DNA from: UBA2638 sp046293135
GTDB lineage: Bacteria > Pseudomonadota > Alphaproteobacteria > Micavibrionales > Micavibrionaceae
Direction: 5' to 3'
DNA: 64,000 nucleotides
Assembly (NCBI GenBank): GCA_046293135.1
Contig: JBKBPR010000001.1
Span: 248,001 to 312,000, forward strand
The notes under the pieces were generated by a model. The model was not told the origin of the DNA, made no database searches, and worked only from the letters and a program-made list of their open reading frames with translations. The position numbers and the translations under genes are program-made. Positions 17,159 to 24,605 of the stretch are shown here, one piece after another. Each line of letters starts with the position of its first letter. Positions within the stretch are counted from its first letter, which is position 1.

Positions 17159-17899
17159 ATGATGAAACCTATTCTTTTGACCGCGCTCAGCGTTGGATTG
17201 ATATTGACACATGCCGCGTTCAGCCAAGCGCAAGCGCAAATGCAAGACCCTATCCTCTCCCTTCCCGAAGGGCAGGTGATCTTGAATATCTCGGCGACGG
17301 AAAGCCGCGAAGTGGCGCAGGATTTGTTGGTGGGAACGCTGACCGTTACGGCCAGAAACCGCGATGCGCGCGCTGTCCAGAATGAGATCAATACAACCAT
17401 GACAAAAGCGCTTGAGGCTGCAAAATCGGCGAGCGATGTCAAGGTCAATACGGGCGCATATCACGTTTATGAAAGCCACGAGCCGCGCACGCAAGAGCGT
17501 TTATGGTTCGGGCAGCAAAACATGACGGTGCAATCCAAAAACGCAGATGTGTTGCTGGAGCTGGTCGGAAAGCTTCAGGATCTGGGGCTTACAATGAACG
17601 GGCTGAGTTACACGCTTGCCCCCGCCACGGCGATTGAAATTCAGGATGGTTTGATGGAAGATGCGCTCCAGCAGCTTCAAACCCGCGCCGACCGCGCCGC
17701 CAAAGCGCTGAACAAGACATCGGCGGAATTGCGGGATGTTCAGGTGAATAGCTCCGGCGTGCCGTATATGCCGATGCATCGCGGCGCAAGGATGGAGATG
17801 ATGGCCATGGCCTCTGATGCTGTTGCGCCGCCTGTTGCCGAGGCCGGTGAAACCACGCTCAGCTTGACCGTTTCCGCACGGGCTATTCTGAAGCCATAA
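17159..17899 (+). CDS. Periplasmic SIMPL (DUF541) domain protein
   Basis: The product has 246 residues. A signal peptide (about residues 1-25, cleavage near AQAQA) is followed by a SIMPL/DUF541 domain: VILNISATESREVAQDLLVGTLTV, a long helix with NEINTTMTKALEAAKSASDVKV, and a C-terminal LSLTVSARAIL strand. The family includes YggE (oxidative stress) and BP26, which forms a channel-like ring. A second SIMPL gene lies at 55607 in the arginine cluster. An ATG three bases further on is equally possible. It runs close to the next gene, which starts 27 bases downstream. Confidence 0.8.
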   Translation: MMKPILLTALSVGLILTHAAFSQAQAQMQDPILSLPEGQVILNISATESREVAQDLLVGTLTVTARNRDARAVQNEINTTMTKALEAAKSASDVKVNTGAYHVYESHEPRTQERLWFGQQNMTVQSKNADVLLELVGKLQDLGLTMNGLSYTLAPATAIEIQDGLMEDALQQLQTRADRAAKALNKTSAELRDVQVNSSGVPYMPMHRGARMEMMAMASDAVAPPVAEAGETTLSLTVSARAILKP

Positions 17900-17926
17900 T
17901 TATGGTCGCGGCGGAAGCTTTCCCTG

Positions 17927-18862
17927 ATGCATTCTTTATTCGAATCGGCGCTGGATGTTTTGACAACCGCCAGCGCCCAAGACAAAGCACATAAGACGCG
18001 GCAATATATTGCGTTGTGGCGTGAGGGGGCGTTGTCGCTTGAGCTTGAGCCTGATCTTGAGTCTGATCTCGAGTCTGATCTTGCTGTGTCTTCCGAGCCT
18101 CGTTCAGAAGCGCCGCCACCGCAGCGCCCCGTCTTGCCCGATCGTCCCGCCCGCCCGTCAAGGCCTGAGCTCCTCGCGCCGACACAAATGCCCAAACGCG
18201 CCAAGGCCGGCTCACTGCGCTCGAAAATTGCGCTGCTGCATGCTTTGGCGCATATCGAACTCAACGCGATTGATCTGGCTTGGGATGTGATGGCGCGGGA
18301 ATTTGAGCTGAACGGCTTTGCGTTGCCGCGCGCATTTTATGATGATTGGTGTAAGGTTGCCGATGATGAGGCTAAGCATTTCCTGATGCTCGATGAGCGC
18401 TTGCGCGAGCTTGGGGCGGAATATGGCGACCTGCCCGCCCATGACGGTTTATGGGAGGCCTCGGAAAAAACTGCGCAGGATTTCGCGGCGCGTCTGGCGA
18501 TTGTGCCGATGGTGCTGGAGGCGCGCGGGCTTGATGTCACGCCCAATATGATCGCGGCGATGCTGGCGCAGGATGACCGGAAAACGGCGGATATTCTCCA
18601 GATTATCCATGATGATGAAATAACCCATGTCCGTGCCGGAACGGTGTGGTTCGAGGCGTGGTGTGCGCATAACGGGCTGGACGTTGAGGCGCATTGGCAA
18701 GATCTGGTGCGGCATTATTTCAACGGGCGGCTCAAGCGGCCATTCAATCACCCCAGCCGCGAGGAGGCGGGTATGCTCCGCGATTGGTATGAGCCGCTGG
18801 CCGATGAAGATTTTTCTGATACGGGTTGGACGAAGCAGGCCGCGCAGGCCAATGAGTCTTGA
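17927..18862 (+). CDS. DUF455 ferritin-like protein
   Basis: The product has 311 residues. The C-terminal two thirds form a ferritin-like four-helix domain with repeated carboxylate/His pairs: HALAHIELNAIDLAWD, ADDEAKHF and HDDEITHV, as expected for a di-iron site in DUF455 proteins. The first 90 residues are low-complexity, with a Leu-Glu-Ser-Asp repeat and a Pro/Arg linker that is probably disordered. The start ATG is near GGCGGAAG. Function is unknown; the fold suggests an oxygen-dependent oxidase or hydroxylase. Confidence 0.82.
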   Translation: MHSLFESALDVLTTASAQDKAHKTRQYIALWREGALSLELEPDLESDLESDLAVSSEPRSEAPPPQRPVLPDRPARPSRPELLAPTQMPKRAKAGSLRSKIALLHALAHIELNAIDLAWDVMAREFELNGFALPRAFYDDWCKVADDEAKHFLMLDERLRELGAEYGDLPAHDGLWEASEKTAQDFAARLAIVPMVLEARGLDVTPNMIAAMLAQDDRKTADILQIIHDDEITHVRAGTVWFEAWCAHNGLDVEAHWQDLVRHYFNGRLKRPFNHPSREEAGMLRDWYEPLADEDFSDTGWTKQAAQANES

Positions 18863-18865
18863 TTT

Positions 18866-19063
18866 TTAATCCTCGTAGAATTTCTTTTCTTTTTTCAGCG
18901 CTTCTTTTTTATAGCCTTGTTTTTTGTGGAATAGCTTCAGGATAAAACGTGGAGTTATGAGGTAAACCAAGAAGCGAATTATGAATAGGGCAGGAATCAG
19001 CAACAGGGCGAAAATGACGTATTTCATCATTTCCAACTGTTCCGGGTTGAAATCCTGATCCAT
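18866..19063 (-). CDS. Small single-span membrane protein
   Basis: The product has 65 residues. The acidic start is followed by a hydrophobic segment at residues 14-38 and a Lys-rich cytoplasmic tail (KKQGYKKEALKKEKKFYED). AGGAGCAAAA precedes the ATG, a good ribosome binding site. It is tail-to-tail with the DUF455 gene with only 3 bases between stops. The family is unknown. Confidence 0.65.
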   Translation of the reverse strand: MDQDFNPEQLEMMKYVIFALLLIPALFIIRFLVYLITPRFILKLFHKKQGYKKEALKKEKKFYED

Positions 19064-19225
19064 TTTTGCTCCTTATTGATCGCCTGATACTTCGCGACTG
19101 TTCATTGTGTCATGATTTATCGGGGTTGTTCAATTGATTTTTCAGTAAAGATTCTAAGGTGTGAATGCTTTGGAATCTTGAAAAGCGCTTTCTTGTATGT
19201 GGGGTTTTGCGATAGACTTTGCAGT

Positions 19226-20287
19226 ATGACAAAAAATAATCAGATAGATTCACAAGATCGAGATGAAGACGAGATTTTAACAGCGCCTGCCGTTGATGAT
19301 GGTGCGAGTGGTCTCGAAAGCGATGAGTTGCCGCAGCCACAGCAGAATGTCAAAAGCGTTGATGAACATATTTTCCAAGAGCGCATCAATCAGATTATGC
19401 ATGATGCCGAATCCTTCAGGCTCTATAAGATGGGGCTGCATCAGGGGCGCGAGTTTGTTTCGCTGACGGTGACCTTGGCCGCGACGGTTATCGGCGGGAG
19501 CGGCTTTGCATGGTTTTTCCTGATGGAGGGAAATCTGCTCTTGGCGTTGCTGTCTATGCTGGTGGCGGTTGTGCCGCATATCGTGCTCTCGCGCTGGGTC
19601 AATGCGCCTGTGACCAAATATAAGAATGACTATAAAACCCGCTTTATGCCGCGCGTTGCAGAGGCCTTGGGCGGGCTGGAATATTTCCCCAAGCGCGGGA
19701 TCAGCCGTAAAGTTCTGGCCAGAACGGGGATTGTTCCGGCGCATGATGTCTATAAGGCCGAGGATTGCTTTGCCGGCTGCTATAGGGGCGCGAAGATTAC
19801 GCTGTCCGAAGCGCGGCTCAGCCGCAACAATAATAAGGGGCAATATACGTTTGACGGCTTGTTTGTGTTGATCGAATTGCCGTTCGAGATATTTAAGGGG
19901 CATTCGGTTTTGACGGCGGATTACGCTTTGGCCAAACGTTTGATGAAGCGTCTAACGCAATTCCCGGTAACCTCAGAGCGTTTTGTGAAGCTCTTTACGC
20001 TGCTTTCAAGCGATGCGGGCAATGCGCAAACCCTCAATAGCGAGAGGCTTTTAAGCGAGTTGCATGAGGCTATGCTGATTTTCGGGAAAGCGCCATTATC
20101 CGCAGCCTTTTTTGCGCAGAAATATATCTTCATTCAAATACCGCATGCCGAGGATATGTTCGAGCCGTCGGATCTGAATGTACCGATCACAACCAGTGAT
20201 ACGATGCTCAAATGCAAAAAAGAAATTTCTCAGCTTCTGTCGCTGATTGATATTGTCGATGTGCTTAAGGGCAAGGGCGCGGCGTAA
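19226..20287 (+). CDS. DUF3137 family membrane protein
   Basis: The product has 353 residues. ATG 19226 is chosen because upstream residues of the longer frame look non-coding. An acidic Asp/Glu-rich start is followed by two close spans (about residues 79-120) and a soluble domain with YKAEDCFAGCYRGAKITLSEA and FDGLFVLIELPFEIFKGHSV, matching DUF3137 as known from membrane proteins of unknown role. It is followed by the longest repeat-filled non-coding stretch of the window. Confidence 0.75.
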   Translation: MTKNNQIDSQDRDEDEILTAPAVDDGASGLESDELPQPQQNVKSVDEHIFQERINQIMHDAESFRLYKMGLHQGREFVSLTVTLAATVIGGSGFAWFFLMEGNLLLALLSMLVAVVPHIVLSRWVNAPVTKYKNDYKTRFMPRVAEALGGLEYFPKRGISRKVLARTGIVPAHDVYKAEDCFAGCYRGAKITLSEARLSRNNNKGQYTFDGLFVLIELPFEIFKGHSVLTADYALAKRLMKRLTQFPVTSERFVKLFTLLSSDAGNAQTLNSERLLSELHEAMLIFGKAPLSAAFFAQKYIFIQIPHAEDMFEPSDLNVPITTSDTMLKCKKEISQLLSLIDIVDVLKGKGAA

Positions 20288-20307
20288 TAATTTTTTGTTT
20301 TCTAAGT

Positions 20308-20366
20308 CGGGGCGTTTCGCCCCACTCGCCCCACTCGCCCCACTCGCCCCACTTGCCCCACTTGTT
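20308..20366. repeat. Dispersed GTGGGGCGA-type repeat, copy 2 (tandem form)
   Basis: Five tandem units of CGCCCCACT/G preceded by the inverted GGGGCG, so it can form a hairpin just past the DUF3137 stop. It is the same unit as at 7789 and 60388 but without the AACAAACCCTTCG core. Confidence 0.85.
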
Positions 20367-20447
20367 TTTGGCCGACTTGTATGTATTTTGCATAATGCAA
20401 TACTGGGAAAGGTGAGGATGAATGGAAATATAAAGTCATGGAGGCGC

Positions 20448-20560
20448 TGACAATGGGGTGCTGATAGTGGCGCTGCTGAAAGTGGCGTTGATGACAATCG
20501 GGTGCTGAAAGTGACGCTGGTGACATTGAGGTGGTGACAGTTGGAATGAGCGCTGGTACT
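20448..20560. repeat. Imperfect tandem repeat of about 20-24 bases
   Basis: Degenerate units of the type GGTGCTGAAAGTGGCG or TGGTGACA follow one another five or six times. There is no open frame of note on either strand and no other function is visible. Confidence 0.5.
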
Positions 20561-20683
20561 GGCCGGCGATAATAATGGCGTCTGTGGCTGGCGCTTTGAA
20601 GTATGGGCGACCTGTTGCATTAGCTATTCCTTTGTTATTGTTGAGCCCCAAGACACCAAGACACCAAGACACCAAGGATTCAG

Positions 20684-20782
20684 TGTCATCCCCGCGGCTC
20701 TGCATGGCAGAGCTTAAACGGCGGGGATCTGGGAAAGTTATTGCGGCATACTATCCGGATGCCCGCACAAGGCGGGCAAGAC
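20684..20782 (+). repeat. Dispersed 'CCCGCGGCTCTGC' element, copy 1
   Basis: About 100 bases: TGTCATCCCCGCGGCTCTGC, a short hairpin (CTCTGC/GCAGAG), TTAAACGGCGGGGATCTGG, then an A/T spacer and CCCGCACAAGGCGGGCA. It recurs in the same orientation at 61585-61684 with only scattered changes. It contains three nested inverted repeats. Confidence 0.85.
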
Positions 20783-20905
20783 GGTTGGTGTTAATTTTTA
20801 CCACAGAGATAAAAGCGTTTTAAAAAGAGAGCACGGAGTTTGTTTAAATTCAAAAAGAGCTCTGTAAACTCTTATAACTTTGTGCCCCTGTGGTAAAAGC
20901 AAATA

Positions 20906-20931
20906 GATCCCTCGACTACGCTCGGGATGAC
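20906..20931. repeat. GATCCCTCGAC...GCTCGGGATGAC palindrome, copy 1
   Basis: A 26-base imperfect palindrome (ATCCCTCGA / CTCGGGAT arms). Near-identical copies lie at 53109 and 61695. Such short palindromes are scattered in intergenic DNA of many bacterial genomes. Confidence 0.8.
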
Positions 20932-21090
20932 GGCGGAGGCTATGGACTCTTGGTGTCTTGGTGGTTCAATATATTAGATTCCGGCTTTCGCCGGAATGAC
21001 GGGTTATGAGCGCTATGGCCATGGATTACACGGACATGCCGTGCAATGACGGCGTGCTTCAGGCGCAATTCTCCCGCTATCCAAATTCAA

Positions 21091-21124
21091 TATATGATTA
21101 AATTCCTAATTTGTCAAGGGTTTT
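21091..21124 (+). repeat. Short A/T-rich dispersed element, copy 1
   Basis: ATGATTAAATTCCTAATTTG followed by TCAAGG and a T-run. It matches 61449-61480 with two substitutions and a similar setting beside the other repeat families. Confidence 0.7.
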
Positions 21125-21162
21125 GCTTAAAAGGGACTTGTGAAGAGCGGGGGCTTGTTAGG

Positions 21163-21492
21163 TTAACCGATTTCAACGCGCAGGATGATATTGTTCGTGC
21201 CAACCACAACCGATTTACGCGCCGCCTTTGGGATCGGAATGCCGCAACCACGGCAATAGAGCAACAAGGCCGCCGCCATGAAATCGCGGCTATACTCAAC
21301 TTTTTTCTCGCCTTGCCATTCGGTTTCATTGGTCATGAACAGGTAAAGGATATTCGTGTCTTTCTCGTCCTTGTCAATTTTAACAACAACGCCAGCCGGC
21401 GGTTTTTTCATGTTTTTTTGCGTAGAGAGGCTGTAAACGGCTTTATAGGCCTCGTCTAAGCTAAATACAATGCGGCGGTCTTCGGTAGGCAT
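21163..21492 (-). CDS. Small cytoplasmic orphan protein
   Basis: The product has 109 residues. It has coherent amphipathic strands and helices (RRIVFSLDEAYKAVYSL, DTNILYLFMTNETEW), no signal peptide and no membrane span. The minus strand was chosen over the overlapping plus frame because its composition is protein-like, with a proper ATG at 21492. It is followed on the minus strand by the repeat region. No family is recognised. Confidence 0.6.
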   Translation of the reverse strand: MPTEDRRIVFSLDEAYKAVYSLSTQKNMKKPPAGVVVKIDKDEKDTNILYLFMTNETEWQGEKKVEYSRDFMAAALLLYCRGCGIPIPKAARKSVVVGTNNIILRVEIG

Positions 21493-21649
21493 AATCTTTT
21501 AAGCTCTCTCAATAACACGACAATATAGTATGAAGTCATTGCAGTTAAAATCAAATGAAGTTTTAGAAAGGTTAATAAATTAATTTCTTGCACAAGTTAC
21601 ATATTTTTTGTATCTGTTTACCCAATCAATAATAACAGATGAGGTATAT

Positions 21650-21856
21650 ATGGGAGCATTTCTTCCAGGAAGATTAAAAGACAGATATGTCGTCGCCAAT
21701 GGCGGAAATATAATGATTATACCCGTGCCGGATTATGAGCGGGTATCCCCCGAGATTCAGAACAAGCGCCGCGAAATTATGGTTCGGAATATGGATCAGA
21801 GATTGATGGAAGATGACCATGTGCTTAAGGGGGTTGCGATTTTAAGCTATGGCTAG
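21650..21856 (+). CDS. Small orphan protein
   Basis: The product has 68 residues from ATG 21650 (GAGG six to nine bases upstream). It contains a strand-rich first half (DRYVVANGGNIMIIPVPDYE) and a charged helix. A perfect terminator lies 28 bases after the stop, so it is a monocistronic small gene. The upstream 150 bases are very A+T-rich and contain TTGCAC and TATCTG 17 bases apart, a weak promoter guess. The family is unknown. Confidence 0.55.
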   Translation: MGAFLPGRLKDRYVVANGGNIMIIPVPDYERVSPEIQNKRREIMVRNMDQRLMEDDHVLKGVAILSYG

Positions 21857-21884
21857 AGTTTTATTTTATTGGTAAGAGTACCCC

Positions 21885-21914
21885 GCCTGAAAGGTTGCCT
21901 TTCAGGCTTTTTTA
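21885..21914 (+). terminator. Rho-independent terminator
   Basis: A perfect 10-bp stem GCCTGAAAGG / CCTTTCAGGC with loop TTG is followed by six T. It ends the small gene at 21650. Confidence 0.92.
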
Positions 21915-22001
21915 TTGGCGGATTATAGCCCAAAGCGTAGAAAAATAAGTACGCCGAGGCGGTATAATAAGAAGATAAGCCAATAAATCAGGGTGTTTGA
22001 T

Positions 22002-22211
22002 ATGACAGAGTATTTTGCGGGTGATAAGCCCGTTGCCGATATTTTTTCCGATCATCAGAAAACTTTAAAATTGCTCGATCAACGGCTCGAAACGCTGGAT
22101 CGTTCGTTGCGGGCGTATCATTGTGGTTTGAGCGCTATAGCGTTAAGCCTTCGTAAATCCAAGCGCTTGCACAGGTCTGTGAGTGAGAGATTTTCTGACG
22201 TTTTAAAATAG
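22002..22211 (+). CDS. Small orphan protein, helical
   Basis: The product has 69 residues from ATG 22002 (GTG at 21993 is possible). The acidic start is followed by a long helix with leucines and arginines (LLDQRLETLDRSLRAY) and a basic C-terminus. No signal or span is visible. It stands alone between a terminator and an A+T-rich gap. The family is not recognised. Confidence 0.45.
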   Translation: MTEYFAGDKPVADIFSDHQKTLKLLDQRLETLDRSLRAYHCGLSAIALSLRKSKRLHRSVSERFSDVLK

Positions 22212-22250
22212 ATAAAATTTTATTCAAATATAATTTAAATACTTATGAAG

Positions 22251-22268
22251 TAAAAGTTATAACTTTTA
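22251..22268. promoter_or_regulatory. 18-bp perfect palindrome, possible operator
   Basis: TAAAAGTTATAACTTTTA is a perfect dyad located 78 bases upstream of the gene at 22346 and 40 bases after the previous stop. It could bind a dimeric regulator or act as a weak stem. Confidence 0.45.
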
Positions 22269-22310
22269 TTTCGAATTTTATTTATTATTAAAAATATATT
22301 TACTGCGCCT

Positions 22311-22338
22311 CTCTATATTCAAATAAAAATATAGAGGG
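22311..22338 (+). promoter_or_regulatory. Hairpin that masks the ribosome binding site of the next gene
   Basis: CTCTATATT pairs with AATATAGAG across an 8-base loop, and the right arm runs into the GAGGG (22334-22338) that serves the ATG at 22346. An A/U-rich stem covering a Shine-Dalgarno is the layout of simple RNA thermometers or translational switches. No activity is shown. Confidence 0.45.
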
Positions 22339-22345
22339 TTACACA

Positions 22346-22849
22346 ATGAGTGCAGTAAATACAAACGATGTTCAGGGGCAAATTATAACGCAAATCCAGA
22401 ACCTGATGAAGGAGTTGCAAAAATGTGCGCCGCATCCCGACAGGCCGGAGCATAAAGGCGCTTTGTTTATTCAGGCCGATGACTCGCATAAGTTGCCGGC
22501 TGATTATGACGGAATGCTTGGCTCGCTGATGTTTGATAGCACGCTGGGCGATGCATTCGGCGAGGCGGCGGGTTATGCCAGCGAGGCCATGGATATGGCG
22601 TCGAAATATCTTGAAGATCGCAGCACATCAACATCACGGAATACGCCCTTCCAATTGGGGCAAAAACGCGTGATTGCCAATGATTTTAATGCAATCGGTG
22701 CACGCGGCGCGGCCTATCAGGCGATGCTGGAGGCCTATATGGCCGATCTGCCGACACGGGTTAACCTTGAGAAGTGGATATCCCATGAAACCCGACGCCT
22801 CTATGCGCTGCGCAAACAGGCGATGATGGGGGTCGGCTTGGCGGCGTAA
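22346..22849 (+). CDS. Orphan cytoplasmic protein
   Basis: The product has 167 residues, largely helical, without signal peptide or span. It starts at ATG 22346 with GAGGG eight bases upstream. The middle is Gly/Ala-rich (DAFGEAAGYASEAMDMASKYL), followed by a Ser/Thr linker (about 92-98) and a helical end. No family is recognised. The A+T-rich 5' region with a palindrome and an RBS hairpin suggests regulated expression. Confidence 0.6.
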   Translation: MSAVNTNDVQGQIITQIQNLMKELQKCAPHPDRPEHKGALFIQADDSHKLPADYDGMLGSLMFDSTLGDAFGEAAGYASEAMDMASKYLEDRSTSTSRNTPFQLGQKRVIANDFNAIGARGAAYQAMLEAYMADLPTRVNLEKWISHETRRLYALRKQAMMGVGLAA

Positions 22850-22995
22850 TTTCAGAGTGGCATAGATTCATAAAGGAAACTGCGAGTCCGGATTTTGTTT
22901 TGACCATAATTAATCTGAAACTATTCATAGCCGCTTAAGGTTTATGTTGGTATAGTATTGATAGGACAAAATAATTCTGCCGGACGCCATATTTC

Positions 22996-23931
22996 ATGAC
23001 GGAATTGCAAACATCATTGCTGCGGGAAAAGTTCTGTATTTATGATACGGATCCCGATACCTATGAAATCAAATCAATTATTGCCTTAAGCAACCGGATG
23101 GTGATTGAGCTTAAGGGGCAGCGCAAGGGGCACGCGGAAACATTCGTGGTGCGGGCGCAAAATATGCATTCTTGCGTACGAATGGCGGCGCGGATTATCA
23201 ATACCTTTAAGATATCGGGGCCGATTATGAGCCGTCCCAAGGCTTATGATTGGGAAGCCGCTTGGGATGCGGTGGTCAATGATTATGATTACCGTTTTAA
23301 CCCTGAGCGCTGGGTTGCGATTTATCACATGGGGCAAACGGTTTTTCAATCCGGTGAACATCATCCTTTGCTTGATGTTATTGAGAAATGCGACGCACGG
23401 AGCAAGGGGGCGTATGATCAGGCCGTGTTGATGGCGGAGGATGCGTTTAGGCAGCTTGGGAAAAACGTGAAGATTGAGTATGACTCGAATGTTGCGCTGG
23501 TGGTCAATTTGGGTCAAGAAAGCGGCCGGTTCGGCGTTATTATGCGTGGGTCGACCCGTACCACCACATTTAACTTCAGCGTGCAAGCCAAGAACAATAT
23601 GTCTCTCAATCATCCGCAATGTTTGGCGGCGGCGGCCTGTTTCCTTGAAGGGGTTCAGCTGGCTTTTATGGTCGGTATGAACAATATCAAGCTCTATTTG
23701 GGGATTATCAAGCGTTTAACAGATGATGAGAGGAAGACCAAAGATGCGGCGCGGCGATTGACGCGGCTCATCTCTGAAATTGCCAATCTTGAGCGCATGT
23801 ATGAGGTGCGCTATCGCCCAGAAAAGCCTGACCTTTTGGTGCTTGTTGCCGAGGCCGAGAGGCATGGTCAAAGGGTGCTGCGGCGGCCGGATGACGACGA
23901 TGACGATGATAGCGGGGCGGTTGTTTCATAA
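22996..23931 (+). CDS. Orphan protein with poly-Asp tail
   Basis: The product has 311 residues, alpha/beta in character, with no signal or span. Motif-like segments (ALSNRMVIELKGQRKGHAETF, VNLGQESGRFGVIMRGSTRTTTF) are not ones I recognise. A predicted helix from about 240 to 285 precedes a C-terminus with eight consecutive Asp and a hydrophobic end. It is preceded by another orphan gene and convergent with the thioredoxin-like gene. Function is unknown. Confidence 0.6.
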   Translation: MTELQTSLLREKFCIYDTDPDTYEIKSIIALSNRMVIELKGQRKGHAETFVVRAQNMHSCVRMAARIINTFKISGPIMSRPKAYDWEAAWDAVVNDYDYRFNPERWVAIYHMGQTVFQSGEHHPLLDVIEKCDARSKGAYDQAVLMAEDAFRQLGKNVKIEYDSNVALVVNLGQESGRFGVIMRGSTRTTTFNFSVQAKNNMSLNHPQCLAAAACFLEGVQLAFMVGMNNIKLYLGIIKRLTDDERKTKDAARRLTRLISEIANLERMYEVRYRPEKPDLLVLVAEAERHGQRVLRRPDDDDDDDSGAVVS

Positions 23932-23979
23932 GGCGCGGGCTTAGTAGGCGCTGCCATGTGCCGAATTTATTGTGACATG

Positions 23980-24579
23980 CTATTGTGATACGCGGGCTAG
24001 CAGCGGAGCGATATGTTCATCAATCGTGCGGGCGCTGACAGGCCCTTGCTGCAGGAACAGCACCTTGTAATCCTTATCAATAATGATGGTTGTCGGCACG
24101 CCCGCAAGCCCAAGCCCTGAAAGCATCAGCCCCGCATAATCCAGCCCGATGGCGCGATACGGATTGCCCAGCCTGTCCAAGAACGCCTTGATGTCAGCAG
24201 GTTCGTCCTTGAGCGCAATGCCGTAAACGGGCAGGCCGTAATCCGTGCCGAGTGATTTGATATAGGGATGTTCGGCCTCGCAAGGCTTGCACCAGCTGGC
24301 GAAAATATTGATAACCGCCAGCTTGCCGCCCGCCGTGTCCAGCGTCTCCAGCCCGAAGCTTTCCTCGCTGCCATCCGGCACATCATAACGCGCCATGCCG
24401 AAAGCGGGCAGGGTCTGTCCGATCTGGATGGCGGTGATGTTGCGGAGCTGGAGAGGCGCGGCGGTATACACGTAATGCACCACAAAGCCCATAACCCCGA
24501 GCAGCGCAATATTCAGCGCGATCAGCGGTAGCAAGGATGTTTTCTTTTTGTTGGGAGTAGGTGTTTTTTCTTCAGTCAT
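23980..24579 (-). CDS. Membrane-anchored TlpA/CcmG-like thioredoxin
   Basis: The product has 199 residues. A cytoplasmic Lys-rich start, one span (about residues 16-40) and a periplasmic thioredoxin-like domain with FASWCKPCEAEHPY (Cys97, Cys100) and the cis-Pro segment GLAGVPTTIIID. This is the layout of DsbE/CcmG or TlpA reductases that keep cytochrome c or other periplasmic cysteines reduced. No other cytochrome c maturation gene is in the window, so TlpA versus CcmG cannot be decided. It lies 26 bases after metB and is probably co-transcribed with it. Confidence 0.88.
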   Translation of the reverse strand: MTEEKTPTPNKKKTSLLPLIALNIALLGVMGFVVHYVYTAAPLQLRNITAIQIGQTLPAFGMARYDVPDGSEESFGLETLDTAGGKLAVINIFASWCKPCEAEHPYIKSLGTDYGLPVYGIALKDEPADIKAFLDRLGNPYRAIGLDYAGLMLSGLGLAGVPTTIIIDKDYKVLFLQQGPVSARTIDEHIAPLLARVSQ

Positions 24580-24605
24580 GGCTTTAAGTGGTTATTCGTT
24601 TGTTT

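Larger units (their letters stand above)
20288..21162. other. 875-bp non-coding stretch filled with nested repeats
   Basis: No credible gene lies here. It holds in order: the GTGGGGCGA repeat, an imperfect tandem repeat, three or four copies of AGACACCA (20650-20678) that are mirrored as TCTTGGTGTCTTGG at 20948-20961, the CCCGCGGCTCTGC element (20684), an inverted pair TTTTTACCACAG / CTGTGGTAAAAG (about 20795 and 20887), the GATCCCTCGAC palindrome (20906), and a short A/T-rich element (21091). The mirrored halves suggest a large imperfect palindrome centred near 20845. Confidence 0.7.

Noticed and set aside
20308..20366. CRISPR-like tandem GTGGGGCGA repeats
   Set aside because: Units are about 9 bases with no spacers and no cas genes nearby.
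21046..21459. 137-aa plus-strand frame
   Set aside because: It overlaps the minus-strand 109-aa gene, which has the better composition and start, and begins in repeat DNA.
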